From: Ziziphus jujuba
Lineage: Eukaryota; Streptophyta; Magnoliopsida; Rosales; Rhamnaceae
NCBI RefSeq assembly: GCF_031755915.1
Contig: NC_083386.1
Coordinates: 17,407,001 to 17,471,000, forward strand
Direction: 5' to 3'
DNA length: 64,000 nt
This document shows positions 1-11,780 of this stretch, one piece after another. Each line of letters begins with the position of its first letter. The stretch's first letter is position 1. Position numbers and translations under genes: made by a program. The notes below the pieces were generated by a model that worked only from the letters and a program-made list of their open reading frames with translations, was not told where the DNA came from and searched no databases.

Positions 1-142
1 GGTTGGGATATTCTAGAACTTGCATAAAAAGAAAATGCTATGATAAAGAGATCGAAACTTTAAACTCTAACAATGAAGTTTACGAACATAAGGATGGAAG
101 AAGTTAAGATCTTTAACTTTTATGGCAAGTTGATTAAATTTG
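1..142 (+). pseudogene. Ty1/Copia gag relic, segment 1
   Basis: Oldest layer of the left block. Read on the plus strand, about 70-142 gives a frame with RMEEVKIFNFYGKLIKFV, which matches the helical UBN2/retrotran_gag region of plant Ty1/Copia Gag (pattern ME-E-I-F---L---VN). The frame resumes beyond the inserted LTR at 1280 and again at 35306, so one gag was split by two insertions. It has no start codon in the window and carries stops later, so it is not functional. Lineage within Copia cannot be assigned from so short a piece. Confidence 0.6.
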
Positions 143-1274
143 TGATGCGCATCCGCCCAAGGCCACACAACCGACAACCTGCTGGGGTGCTGACTCGATG
201 CGGATGAAGACCAAGCCGATCATTAGGGCTCAAGTTAAGAGGTTTAAGGACAAACTTGCTGCCTTTATCTAGGGAGTAATTCATTTTCAAAAGGGCTGTC
301 CATACCTATAGATACAAGGCCTATTTTGAGCATACAAGTGGTGAAAGCCGATATGAAGCCGGATAGCAATTTTGGTGCATTTATGGATTCCGGACAGAGG
401 GAAATGGGTTCACATCTTCTTGAATTCACTTGATATCACTAATACGTCATGGGAGCTGGTCAAAGACTGGAGCTTTGCTGGTCATTTAAGAGCTGTGCGC
501 ATGAGAGAGAAAATGGCTAGGTTTTGCTATATTATTTGCTGGCTTTACTGTATTTTGCGGAGTTGGCTTTTTTTCGTTCCTCCACGCAAGGGAAACGTGT
601 GGGACTCCATAATAATCTTATTTGGCATCCTAAAAAGCATATAGAAGCTGATTTGGAGCTCAAATTGGTCAAAGATAGGTCAAAGTTAACTGAGTCAAAA
701 AGCTAGTATTCTAGTTTCCTAATTTGATTTCTACTTTTTGTTTTAGGAAATTACCTTTACTTTTGGTTTTTATTTATTTATTTGGTGGAAAAATAATTTT
801 AGAAAAGTTATTATTTTATTATTTTCATTGTAAATTAATTAATTCCTAATTCAAAATAAGGAATTAATTAATCTAAATTAGATTAGGAAAGGATGTGAAA
901 TTAGGCAATTTCCTAATTGGATTCTATATTGGCCGAAATTTCCTAATCCTTTTAGGATTATATTTTGTTCATTCAAAGCCTATTTAAAGGCTTATTTTCA
1001 ATGAGAAATCAAGCTTGGATTTTATATAGAAAATTATTTGTGAGATTGAATTCTCTTTGTTTTTTTGAACACCTAAAACACCATTAGTGAATGAGTATTT
1101 TAGTTTGACTTTTATCAATAGGCCTTCAATCACCTATTGTGGCATCTTCATTATATACCAAGTTTTCTAGTCACAGGTTGGTTAGGGGTCAAGGTGACCA
1201 TTAAAACATGAACATAATTAGATACGGGTTAATATAATACGGGTTTAGGAGCAGGTCATCCTAGTTCTGTATCG
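143..1274 (+). repeat. Family-1 solo LTR, copy 1, with TSD
   Basis: An LTR of 1132 bp that starts TGATGCGCATCC (family consensus TGATGAGAATCC) and ends TCTGTATCG (consensus TTCGTATCA). It is flanked by a perfect 5-bp target duplication ATTTG at 138-142 and 1275-1279. No internal region is attached, so it is a solo LTR left by LTR-LTR recombination. The first 250 bp carry the degenerate polyprotein tail frame (PI-RAQ-KRFK). The boundaries were found by aligning with elements A and B by eye. Confidence 0.9.
981..990 (+). promoter_or_regulatory. LTR TATA box inside a dyad
   Basis: TATTTAAAGG sits in AGCCTATTTAAAGGCTT, an imperfect inverted repeat. The same block recurs at the same relative place in other family-1 LTRs (for example 43646-43662 on the plus strand). 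It is the likely Pol II promoter of the family, with transcription starting about 25-35 bp downstream (inference). Confidence 0.6.
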
Positions 1275-1279
1275 ATTTG

Positions 1280-1351
1280 TTAACTCATTCCATAGTCTTC
1301 ATGAGAGGATTATGGAGCCAAAGTTTGTAAGTTGTGAGTAAAATATTAAGA
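1280..1351 (+). pseudogene. Ty1/Copia gag relic, segment 2
   Basis: This segment continues the Copia gag frame after the solo LTR. It reads NSFHSLHERIMEPK, then, after a small frame change, VSKILR, and continues across the 34-kb element G insertion as SLPRKF at 35306. The pattern KILRSLP--F is diagnostic of plant Copia Gag. The last five bases (1347-1351, TAAGA) are the target duplication of element G. Confidence 0.65.
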
Positions 1352-1990
1352 TGTCAGGATCCTCCTAGGATTCTCTACTTGAGCCTCGAGCTAGCCCTGA
1401 CCAAGAGAAACCCTACTAAAAATTCTATAGAAAATCCAGCAATATGTCCTTTAAGACTGGACATTTCCCAAAATTTCCTTACACATAAAATACCGTCCAA
1501 AATATATAATCACTTTATTCCTGCCCCTTTATTAGAATATTTCTACAAGATTTCTGCATTACAAAAATAATTTATTAATAAACCAAAATAATTTTGTAGA
1601 AAGCACTAAATCCACAATTCAGCATCAGAGAAGTCTAAGACTACTTAAAGAAACATATACATTATAGAAACATGAGAAATAGTAGTAGCAGTGGTAGTAA
1701 TAATAATAATAATAGTAATAATAATACAGTGAGATAAAAAGATGTTCTACTTGAATATAGCAACAGAAGGATGTAGTCAGGAAGGCGTGTAGCCTAGTGG
1801 TTGGTCTACTAACTACCTGGACCTAGGAAAACACATTTGGAAAAAAAAAAAAGCTAATTAGATGCTAATTATTTCAGTGAGTGGTATCCATGTAGTATTA
1901 ACAATAATATTAATAGTAAATATAATACTAGTATAAAAAATAATAAATATTATTAAATAAGAATTAAAAAATTTAATAATAGCAATATTA
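1352..1990 (-). repeat. Element G 3' LTR, outer part
   Basis: The end portion of the lower-coordinate LTR of G, interrupted at 1990 by the LINE and resumed at 21219. It is colinear with 27173-28920 (other LTR of G) and 30387-30960 (family-3 solo LTR): an opening TGTCAGGATC block, an ACTTTATTCCTGCCCC-like block, a GAGTGGTATCC block and AT-rich stretches. No coding potential is seen. Confidence 0.8.
1681..1727. repeat. Trinucleotide (AGT/AAT) microsatellite
   Basis: A run of AGT and AAT triplets inside the family-3 LTR. A shorter AAT run sits at the corresponding place in the other LTR near 28650-28675, so the run predates insertion and has since changed length. Confidence 0.85.
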
Positions 1991-2460
1991 ATCAGAAAGC
2001 TACTACGAGGGGAAGGAAATCTATCCATTCCAAGTAGGTTGGCACCTCTTGAAGATCCAGAACCATCTAAGCAAAATATTATTAAATAAAATAAAAGGTA
2101 CAAAATCTAAGAGAAAAACTCCAAATAACCACAACCGTACAACAACACTAAGACTTGGCCTCCTTAAAACCTTTAATGTAAATACCCCTATGGGGAAAAA
2201 CATTAAAGAAAAAAGAGTACCAAAGTCCAAAAGCAGAAACTCAGCCATACCTAAAAGTTCGATCACCAATAAGATCATTATAATGATGAAGAGTACAAAA
2301 AAATGGAAATTGAAAGAAACCATCTAACATTACTCTTATTAATAGTAGCTTTGGAAAGAGGATAAGCCATACCATTGCCCTCTTGATAAACATGCATGAC
2401 CACATAAGAAATGGAAGCCAAAAACTGAAGACAATTAGCCTAACAAGCCTTCAAATGCCA
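1991..2460 (-). other. LINE 3' end and 3' UTR
   Basis: The region downstream of RNase H. One minus frame reads RCQPTWNG and another FPSPRSSFLI near the end, words I associate with the tail of plant L1 elements. It ends at the target duplication at 1990 without a poly(A) run. Confidence 0.5.
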
Positions 2461-3360
2461 AGGAACTAACAAAGAAAAATTCTTTAAAGTAGTCACCACA
2501 TAAAAAGAATCATACTCAGTCCAGATAAAATCCTAAGAAAACCTCTTAATGAAATCCATTGCATAAGTAATAGAAAGTAACTTTGCCTTAAAAGTAGTAT
2601 AAGAATAAAAAGGAACCATGAAACAACCTTTAGCAAACCCCTGGATGTTTTCACTACCACCTGTTGCACTAGGACTCCCATTAGCTGTTCCATCAATATT
2701 CAACTTTATCCAACCAAGCTAGAAGCTAGCCAGTACGCATGAATAATTTTATAGGCTTTAGCCACATAACCTTTAACACCAGGTGAATATAAAATGACAG
2801 AATCAGAAATTGTATTATGCATAGAAAATCGTATTATGCATAGAACCCATTTGCCACAAATTGGCCTCCCTCACTGACTTCTAGACAAAAACCGATGGTT
2901 GAGCAATAGGAATTTGAACACTTTAAAAAATAGCATTACTCCAAGCAAACAAGTCGCAAACAATCCTGTAAAAGTAGCTGTTTTCCAAACATTAAGCAAT
3001 TGAGAACTCATACTAACAGTCATAGCAATTGAAAACTCATACTAATAGTCATAGCTTTTAAGTAAAAATTCTAAATTTTATCTGATGAGTCCATAAAACA
3101 ATGAAACACAAAATAAATACTTTCCCAAATGCCCCTATCATTAGCACAATACAAAAAAAGAATATGAGAAATAGTCTCCTCACTATGACTGCATAAGTGA
3201 CATCAAGAAGAAAAAATGAAACTTGAATGAGCAAGCACATTATCTATAGGATGCTGATTACTAAGTGAATGCCAACAAAGGATAGAATGAGTAGGAGGAA
3301 CAAATTTATGCCAAATATGCTTACCCCAAGGCTCCCCCATTTGATCACCAACCAAATAAT
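2461..3360 (-). pseudogene. LINE ORF2 C-terminus: zinc-binding region and RNase H
   Basis: In element sense the zinc-binding region near 3240-3060 contains remnants of the C--C...H...C pattern found after plant LINE reverse transcriptases, with frame shifts. RNase H near 2720-2460 shows LNIDGTANG followed by a glycine-rich turn and a KAKLLSITYAM-like helix, matching the plant LINE RNase H layout (D-A--G...G--G---RD--G...AE--A). The catalytic first Asp is visible (NIDG). Several stops break it. The domain would remove RNA from the cDNA hybrid. Confidence 0.6.
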
Positions 3361-5388
3361 TAAAAAAAACCTTTCATAGTTAAATCTTCATTAAAATCTA
3401 GCATCCAAACAAGCAAATTAGGGAAATAAGAAGAAATAACAGTATCCATAATGAGACTTGAAATATAAAGAAATCTAGCACAAAAAGCCTTAGGAAATTG
3501 CCATTTCCCATTTGAGCTGATCAAATTCAAAACCAAGAAGTTAGAAACACCTCCTCTATATAAAATGTTATGCATATCAACAACAGGATGCCCTAAAAAA
3601 TTATCATGCTAAGAAAGAACTTTTGAATTAGTCACCACAATCCACTTACTTTGAGATTTAAAAGTGAATAAAGCTTCCTTTATTTAGCAGAAGGAATATG
3701 GTTACTATAACTTCTATTTAGCGAACTCATATAATGGGCTCTCTGAAAGATATAGACAAAAGAGTCTTTAGCCAAAAATTTCTAAGAAACCTTAGCAATT
3801 AAAGCTTTGTTCATGAAAAGCAGATCTTTCATACCTAAACCCCCCCATCCTTACTAGGAGAACAACAAATGTCCCAAGAAATGGAAACCAATTTATGTTG
3901 AGAAATAGGCCCAGTCCAAATAAAATTATGAATAGCAACATTCATAGTCTTCAATAAATCAAAAGGCCATCTATATATCATAATAGTATGGATAAATCTG
4001 AAGAAAACTACTGATTTGACAATACCAACACGACTAGCCATAGAAAGAGATTTGCCATTCCAAGTGATAAATTGAGATATAATTTTATTAGCAATAGGAT
4101 AAAGATGGATAGATTTTGGCTTACCTTTAATAAAAGGACACCCAAATAGACAAAAGGAAAAGCACCTCTGTACATGCCAACCTTTCTTAATAAGGCTTGT
4201 TGTTTAGCACTAGAAAGCGAGAACCAAAGTAGATGTAAGATTTTTACCAATTCATTCACTGACCTAACATACTAGCATAAAAATCAAATAGTTGTGCCAC
4301 CAATAAAACATTAGAAATAAAACCCTTACAAAACAATAGGATATCAACCGCATACAGAAGATGAGTAGGAGCTTTGCTATTCCAAGGAAAAGACATTAGA
4401 TCCCATTAACCTCAATGAACGAGTCTCAATAAACATCTACTAAGGAAAACCTTTGCCAAACCAAAAGGAAAAGGTGATAAAGGATTGCCTTGATGAGTGC
4501 CCTTAGAGCATTTAAAGTAACCATCATGAGACCCATTAATAATGATATAAATCCAAGCAAACTTAAGAATTGTGAAGATATAAGAGCAAAAAGTAGCCGA
4601 AAACCTAGAAGCCTTTGAAACTTCTAAAATAAATGACCATTTCATTGCTTCAAAATCCTTCCTTATATATACTTTCATAGCAATGTTTCCTCTAAAACAT
4701 TTAGTATTCAGTGAGTTGACTCAATCTAAACTTGCAATACTATGACTTTTAATGAATCCAATTTGGTTTTGAGAACATATTTGAGTAGCTATGCCACCCA
4801 AACTATCAGCTAAGATTTTAGGAATAGTTTTATAAACGAAATTTCCAACCATAATCGGACGATACTAATTAGTAAAAGTAACATCCCAAACTTTTAGCAC
4901 TAGCACCAAAAAATTAGAATTTAAGCTCGAAGCAAGCACATCCGTAGAAAAAAAAAAATTCCCAACCAGTAGCCATAAGATCACTACTTACAATATGCCA
5001 GCAAGTTTGGAAAAAGTTACCTGTACAAGCATCGAGACTAGGTGCACTAAAGGGGTCCAAAGACTAAAAAACCCCTTCTTTTATCTCTTCATTTGAAGGC
5101 AACCGTTTTAAATTCAAATTTTATCATTCCTTAGTAAAACTAAAATAGTTAAGCTAATAGAAGAAAAATCAATGTTGTAAACATTTTCATCTCACTAAAA
5201 AGTCCACTGAAGTAGTTAACAATATGGGACCGAATTTTATCCTTATCCAGTATCATGCGACCATCAATATCTAAAGAGGTGATAGCCCTTTGAGATTTTC
5301 TCTACCTCATCATAGAATGAAAGAACTCATTGTTCCAATCACCATCTTGTAACCATTTTAATCTGCATTGCTCTTTTAGATGACAATT
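3361..5388 (-). pseudogene. LINE ORF2 reverse transcriptase
   Basis: The reverse transcriptase half of ORF2. In element order I see LKWLQDGDWNNEFF (just inside 5388, the usual WL-EGD-NT-FFH word), YRPIMVGNFVYKTIPKIL (RT block with RPI), RKDFEAMKWSFI (K-AYD---W-FI-like), GTHQGNPLSP (for G--QGDPLSP) and LLYAVDILLF, where the catalytic YADD has become YAVD. Then come FVYLGVLL, KSVVFF and FIWTGP, the thumb words. The changed catalytic Asp and multiple stops make it inactive. The solo LTR at 5389-6508 interrupts the domain. Confidence 0.8.
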
Positions 5389-6508
5389 TGATACGAACCT
5401 AGGTCAACTCTTCTAAACCCATATTATATTATTAGCCCATATTATAATTAAGTTCAAATTTTTATGGCCACCTTAACCCCTAATCAACTTGTTATTAGAA
5501 AACTTGGTATATGTTGAAGAGACCACAATAGGTGATGGATGTCCTACTGATAAGTCAACTAAAACACTCACTCTTTAGTGGTGTTTTAGGTGTTCAAAGA
5601 GAACAAAGAGAATTCTTTCTCACAAATAAATTTTCTATACTAATTTCTCATTGAAAATAAGCCTTAAATAGGATTTGAATGAACAAAATAAAACCCTAAA
5701 AGAATAGTCAAAACCGGCCAAAGAGATTAGGAAACCAAGCTTCGCCGATTTTCACACTCCTTTCCTAAGCTAATTTGTATTATATAATTCCTTTATTTTG
5801 AATTAAGAATTAATTAATTTACAATCAAAATAATAAAATTCTAAATTTCCTAAGTTGATTTGTCCAGAAAATAAACAAATAAAAACCAAAATAAAAGATA
5901 GTTTCTAAAACAAAAAGTCAAACTTAAATTAGGAAACTAGTTAACTAGTTTGACAACTAAGCTATCTTTGACCAATTTCCAGCCTATAAAGTCTCTAAAT
6001 CAGCTCTCATATGCCATGTCGGATGCCAAATAGGATTAATAATGATTCCCATACATTGCCCTTGATTGGAACAAAGAGAAAATGCCAAATCAACAAAATA
6101 CAGCAAAGCTAGGGGCAAATATAACAAATTCAGCCAAAAATTCCTTCCGTGTACAAATGGCCTTCTTGGATGCTTTTGCTTCTGCCTTGACTTGTTTCCA
6201 TGACCTCTTAGTGATATCAATTGAGTTCAAGAAGTTTTGAATGCATTCCTTGCTACCCGGAGTCCATAAATGCATTAAAACAACTACCCGGGTCCATATC
6301 TGCCTCCACCACTTGGATGCTTAAAACAGGCTTTGAATCTTCGGGTATTGACAAGCCTTATTAAGAATTGATAACTCCTTGTATGAAGCCAGCCAATTTT
6401 TCCATAAATCTCTTGGCTTGTGCCCTAGTGATTGCCCTGGTTTTCAACTGTATAGGATCTACACCCCAATAGGTTATCGGTTGAACGGGCACGAGTGGAT
6501 TCTCATCA
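5389..6508 (-). repeat. Family-1 solo LTR, copy 2, inside the LINE
   Basis: An LTR of 1120 bp. On the plus strand it opens TGATACGAACC (reverse complement of the LTR 3' end) and closes GGATTCTCATCA (reverse complement of the TGATGAGAATCC start). Flanks are CAATT (5384-5388) and CAATC (6509-6513), a 4/5 target duplication. The LINE frame continues on both sides. The tail frame is partly open on the minus strand near 6500-6365 (KTRAITRAQAKRFMEKLAGF). Confidence 0.9.
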
Positions 6509-7500
6509 CAATCCTTATAATTTAGCAAATTATCCATAGCCAAATGAGCCTTAACTTCTTCCTTAAAAATTTCTATATTCTCCATAATTTGAGCTTGAGC
6601 TAAAGTAAACCAATCCTTAACATTAGAAATCTAAATATTTAAATCCCCAAAAACATCATGATTCCATTACTTCAAAACCAACTTGAGCCGCTTCAATTTT
6701 CTTATAGACACATACATCGGAGGGCTTCAGATATGAACTTTGCAAGATCCTCTACAGTAGGAAAATACCTAGGATGATGAAAGCACATGCCCTAGAATTT
6801 AAAATACCTAGGATTGCCACCACTATCATTATCCATCATAGGCACAAAGGGGTTATGATTTGAGTGATGCCAAGGGAGAAAGCAACAAGTCATAGAACTT
6901 CGAAAATCTAAAAAAGAAGTGGAACATAAAGCCCTATCTAGCTTATGTTGGACATAACTTTTTAGCCTCATGTAGGTGCATTTCAGAGAGATTAGCATCC
7001 TTCATCTCTGTTCAAAATTATCACGTGAAATTCTTTTAGGAAGAATGCATATTTTTTTGTATAAGCCAAGAATTGTTCTAAATTCTCCAAAAAATAGCCA
7101 AGGAAGCTGATAAGTATGACTAAGAGTAACCAAGACATCCCAAAAGCTCCCTACATTGCTAAATAAAAACATTGCCTTAAATGAGAGTAAACACTTGAGC
7201 CAAACCATTATGTAGAACCCTCCAAGATACTTATTGTGAGTCCAAAAGAATAACTATGTGCAACAAAACAATGGAAGAAGCAAATACTGAATGAGAAGGC
7301 TTACGGGAATCGTATTATTAACCAAAATACACAAACCCAATGAAAGCTAAAAATTTGAAGGAATTGAATCAAAGTCAATAAATGGTCTCGCCAAACAAAG
7401 CAAGTTAGGCCAAATATCTCTACAGAAATTATACAACGTACCCTAAGTAGATAAACTACCCATTCCACAGCAATTCCAAATCGTGACCTTTATTCAGAAT
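6509..7500 (-). pseudogene. LINE ORF2 endonuclease and RT N-terminal part
   Basis: The N-terminal APE-like endonuclease. Starting near 7490 in element sense: TIWNCCGMG (the WNCRG start), then YQLPWLFFGEFRTILG (the GDFN catalytic block, here GEFR) and KLDRALCSTSFLDF followed by FLPWHHSNHNPFV, the C-terminal SDHNP/HSDH block with SDH changed to SNH. MENIEIFKEEVKAHL near 6585 begins the linker to reverse transcriptase. The catalytic substitutions and stops show it is inactive. The domain would nick target DNA to prime reverse transcription. Confidence 0.75.
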
Positions 7501-8888
7501 GAGGTTGTTTCATATCCTTGTAATAGGCTTTGACCAGTGAGAGACTTACTTTTTTTCTTCTTAAAAGCTGCAATCTGCTTTCAATCCTCTTTTTTCAGCT
7601 GACTAGCTTTCTCCTTAGGCAATTGCTATGGACCAACATCTTTGTGTTCAGTCATTGTTGGGTCATTAGCAATGGAAACAAGCTCCAATTGAGCTGCTTC
7701 ATTAGAGATAGGAACAACATCTTTCGTAGCATGATACTATCATGCATTAAAAATTGCCAATTTTTTTGCATCCACATTTTCAATATTCAAAAAATAAATA
7801 ACCTTATCTCTAACTAAAACAAACTCATCAGCAACCATATCATCCTCTTTATCACCTGCCGATGAACCCCCTGGTTCACTAGAATCCTCAACACCACCAT
7901 CATCATTTGTAGTATCTACCTATGACTTTAAAATCTAGATCAGTCATAGAGTGGATCTGAAAACCTAGGAAACTAGAATAAGAGCTTTCTTGTTACTTTT
8001 CCAAAATGTCAGGATGCTTTGCCAAAGACTTAAAAGAATTTCGTAAACCCACTACCTTAGAAACCTAAAACATGTAGAGATTGTTTATTATCAGTAGAAG
8101 CATCTACATGAGAAATAGGATGAGATTTACCATCTTGTTATGAGGCCTTTTTACAGTAGAGTTCTTTTTGTTATTCAAAACTACTCTCTGTAGTAAAGAA
8201 TGAAAGGAAGCCACATAATGGCCAACAAATTTGCAGGAAGAACAAAAATCAGGGAATGTTTCATGGTACAGCTCAATTTCAAGGTAATCATCCATTTTAA
8301 GTAACAACTTTTTTTAAATGAAGCCAGCCATGTCTATATCAATCAACACACATGCATAGTGACCAAGGGAACCTGAAATAGTATTGTTAACTATCCATAA
8401 AGGCACCCCAATCCCTTTGGCTAAGTCTATGAGAATTCTTGGAAGCCAAAACTCCCAACTCAAGTTGTAAAACTGTATCCATATTTGAGCATTAGTAGAT
8501 TTTTGTTTAAGAGGGTTAAAATTCTTCACTCAATTTTGCAAGTGAACAACACCAGGTTTGAGATTAAGGACTTAAGAGAAGATACCTTTTGTTTATCTTC
8601 AGCTGAATAAAGCAATACTTAATAATAGCCTTGTATAGGAGATATAAGTTTCCAATTGTCAAGCTTCCAAAAAGATTGAAATTTTGTTTCAACTCCTCTA
8701 GCATCCATGGAGATGCCACCCTTCGCCATTATCACTCTAACAATTAGAGAATGTTGGCACAAGTTCAAACACTCTTTCTAAGCATTCTGATTAACCCAAA
8801 CTGAGACTTGGTACCCTTTACGAATAGGAATAGTACATAGATTAGTAGACATGCAAATATGAAACTTGATAAGAGGTAACCACAGTTA
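7501..8888 (-). pseudogene. LINE ORF1 C-terminal part with zinc knuckle
   Basis: The RNA-binding ORF1 protein of the LINE. In element sense from 8840: a DUF4283-like core with FWKLDNWKLISP, then WIQFYNLSWEFWLPRIL and KGIGVPLWIVNNT (the usual W-R---LP-E-W...IA--IG-PL--D-T words), then YETFP-type spacing and CSSCKFVGH, a CCHC-like knuckle whose last Cys is missing. An acidic, low-complexity tail (about 7950-7830) follows. Stops and frameshifts are present. Element F truncates it at 8889, and the N-terminus lies at 20835-21135. Confidence 0.7.
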
Positions 8889-9178
8889 ATATGAGCCTAA
8901 GCAATCCAACCTAGATTCATACGAACTAAAGCGTGATCATCTAATTGATTCAGGTTCTTATGGAATGAATGATGCCATAAAAGGGTTGCGGAATTATCCT
9001 ATTGATAAGTCAAGGATTGAACTTGAATACTCAAATTAGAAAAGTTCAAAGGATAGTTGTTAGAGAACCAAAAAATTTAACTCTTACAAGCATTAAATTT
9101 TGCTAAAGATCAAAAGTTATTGAATTAATGAACTTGAAGCCTTTTCATAGGCTAAAATACATGCAAAAATAATAAAAA
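8889..9178 (-). repeat. Element F truncated 3' LTR
   Basis: About 290 bp matching 14207-14480 of the 5' LTR (block GAGCCTAAGCAATCCAACC onward, and the TATA dyad near 9143). It joins integrase sequence inside an AT-rich run, so the U3 part, polypurine tract and integrase C-terminus are lost. Confidence 0.85.
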
Positions 9179-10050
9179 ATTCATGTGCCAATTTAGATAA
9201 CCTATCAACTACAACAAAAATAGAATCCCTACCATTCCTTGTTCTAGGTAGTCCTAACACAAAGTCCATAGAGATATCAATCCAAGGATGACTAGGAATA
9301 GGTAATGGCGTGTATAATCCATGAGGGTTCAACTTTGATTTAGCTTGTTTACACTTAATACACTTGTCATAAATTTTCTCTACATCCTTTCTCATCCACG
9401 GCCAATAAAGATGTTCATGCAATATTGCTCATGTCTTATCTACACCAAAATGTCCATTAAACCACCACTATGAGATTGTCTAACCAATAATTCACGCAAA
9501 CTACAGTTAGGAATGCATAATTTATCTTCCTTAAAGATGAAACCTTCAGAAAGATAAAACTTTCCTTCAACATGCCTTTTACATTGTAAATAAATATCAG
9601 CAAACTTATTATCACATGCATAAAGACTTTTAATATGTTCAAACCATAACAATTTAGTATGCAAAGTGGAAAGTAAAGTATACCTTCTTGATAATGCATT
9701 AGCGACTACATTATCTTTACCTGATTTATACTTGATCACATATAGAAAGGTCTCAATGAATTCAATCCAATGTCCATGATGCCGACTAAGTTTAGTTTGA
9801 CCTTTCAAATGCTTTAAAGACTTATGATCAGTGTACAATATAAATTCTTTTGGCTAAAGGTAATGCTGTCATGTTTTTAATGCTCTAACTAATGAGTAGA
9901 GCTCCTTATCATATGTCGAATAATTCAATGTGGCTCCATTCAATTTGTCATTGAAGTAGGCAACGGGTCTACCTTCTTACATAAAAATAGCTCCCATACC
10001 AATACCTAATGTATCACACTCAATTTCAAATGTTTTAGCAAAGTTAGGCA
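9179..10050 (-). pseudogene. Element F RNase H and partial integrase
   Basis: RNase H in element sense carries [13 protein letters not shown] and [14 protein letters not shown] (usual DALSRR, here NALSRR). Integrase follows with its zinc-binding HHCC arm ([18 protein letters not shown] then IKCKQAKS) and the start of the DDE core ([13 protein letters not shown], first catalytic Asp in MDF). The core stops after [10 protein letters not shown], where the deletion joins LTR sequence, so the other two catalytic residues are absent. There is at least one frameshift between RNase H and integrase. Confidence 0.85.
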
Positions 10051-11060
10051 AAAAAAAAAAACAAAAGCGTATTAGTAAGTTTATCTTTCAATAAATTAAA
10101 ACACTTCTCTTGCTCTTTTCCCCATTTAAAGCCTACACTTTTTTTGACCACTTCTGTAAGTGGTGCTGCAATGGTACTGAAGTCCTTCATGAACCTCCTG
10201 TAAAAACTAGCAAGACCATGAAAACTTCTAACATTGGTTATAGGTGTAGGGGTCGGCTATTCCCTAATTGCCCTTACATTTTCATTATCAACATTGATGC
10301 CTTATGCAATAACAATAAAACCTAAAAACACAAGTTCACTAGTGCAAAAAGTACACTTATTAAGATTTGCATACAATTTCTTTTCTTAGAACATCACAAA
10401 CAGTCCTAAGATGCTCAACGTGCTCCTCTAAATTTTGACTATATATTAAGATGTCATCAAAATGCACAACAACAAATTTTCCTAAATATGCTTTTAAAAC
10501 ATGATTCATAAGACGCATAAATATACTAGGTGCATTAGTTAAACCAAAAGGCATAACTAGTCATTCATATAATATATGTTTAGTTTTAAAGGTTGTTTTC
10601 CATTCATCATCCTTTTTCATGCGAATTTGATGATATCCACTTTTAAGATCAATTTTAGAGGAAACACAAGACCATGCAATTCATCAAGCATATCATCTAA
10701 CGTAGGTATTGGATGTCTACACTTAATCTTTATGTTATTAATGGCCCTATAATCAACATAAATTCTCCATGTTCCATCTTTTTTAGACACCAATAACACA
10801 GGCATAGCACAAGGGCTCATACTTTCTCTAACATAGCCTTTATAAAGAAGTTCACTTCCCTGACATTGTAATTCCTTTCTTTCCTCTGGATTGGTCCTAT
10901 CTGCAGGTTTGTTGGGAATTGAAGCTCCAGGAATGATATATATTTGACGTTCAATTCCTCTTAATGAAGGTAATCCTTTAGGAATCTCTTCTAGAAATAC
11001 ATCTTCATATTCTTGCAAAAGAGATATAATAGAACTAGGCAAAACATGATCATTAGGGTT
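10051..11060 (-). pseudogene. Element F reverse transcriptase
   Basis: Strong Ty3/Gypsy RT signatures in element order: [46 protein letters not shown] (usual [12 protein letters not shown]), then [17 protein letters not shown] and [14 protein letters not shown]. The catalytic YFDD/YVDD box reads HFDD here, while element E has YFDD and element C has YYDD. An approximately 60-bp gap with a frame change lies between the K-D and MPFGL blocks. The upstream part is open for more than 300 codons together with protease, which suggests fairly recent loss. Confidence 0.9.
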
Positions 11061-11780
11061 ATCTAAATAATTTAAATAACATTCTTTATACATCATTACA
11101 AACATTGGCTTTTTGTTTAAGAAAGCTTTCTTTATTTCACTTGGTTTTACATAAAATGCCTTTCTTTGCTTTTCCCTCTTTCCCTCTTGTTTTTCTTTTT
11201 CTTTCCTCTCACTTTCTCCTATGAGTTTGACACTCAATTTCTTGGAATGCAACTCGGCCTCTCTTGTATTTTGCTTTCCCATTGACTTTTGTAAGGCTAT
11301 TTGATCTTCCAGTACCTGTTTAGGAGATAATGGTGCAAGTACAACTCTTTTACCTTTAGAATTAAACTCATACTTGTTAGTTCGACCATGATGCAAAGTA
11401 TCCTTGTCATATTGCCAAGGACGGCCTAATAACAAGTGTCCAGCTTCCATAGGAACTACATCACACAAAACATCATCAATGTCTTTCTTGATAGTAAAAG
11501 TAACCCTAACTTGTTTAGTCACCTTTACATCACCACTTTCATTCAACCATTGTAACCTATAGAGTTCTGGATATTTAAATGTAGGTAAACCTAGTTTTTT
11601 CAATAAACAAAGTACTAGCAACATTTGTACAACTACCACCATCAATTATCACACTACATACCTTGTCTTGGATTTTGCATCTAGAGTGGAAGATGTTCTC
11701 ATGTTGTATATCCTCCTCATTTTTGTACAATTCCAATGCTTGTCTCACCACCAAATTCAATCCTTAATGATATGGTAGCT
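11061..11780 (-). pseudogene. Element F protease and protease-RT linker
   Basis: An aspartic protease of the retropepsin fold. In element sense the active-site word is VIIDGGSCTNVAS, with D-G-G in place of the usual D-S/T-G; then LYRLQWLNESGDVKVTKQ and HLLLGRPWQYDK (flap and ILG-like strand). A long Lys/Glu-rich linker of about 110 residues follows, then a conserved block KKAFLNKKPMFVMMYKE shared with A, C and E that precedes reverse transcriptase. A frame change sits near 11645 in the active-site region. Confidence 0.85.

Noticed and set aside
2049..2327. 92-codon Lys-rich plus-strand frame
   Set aside because: Antisense of the LINE 3' region; no motif.
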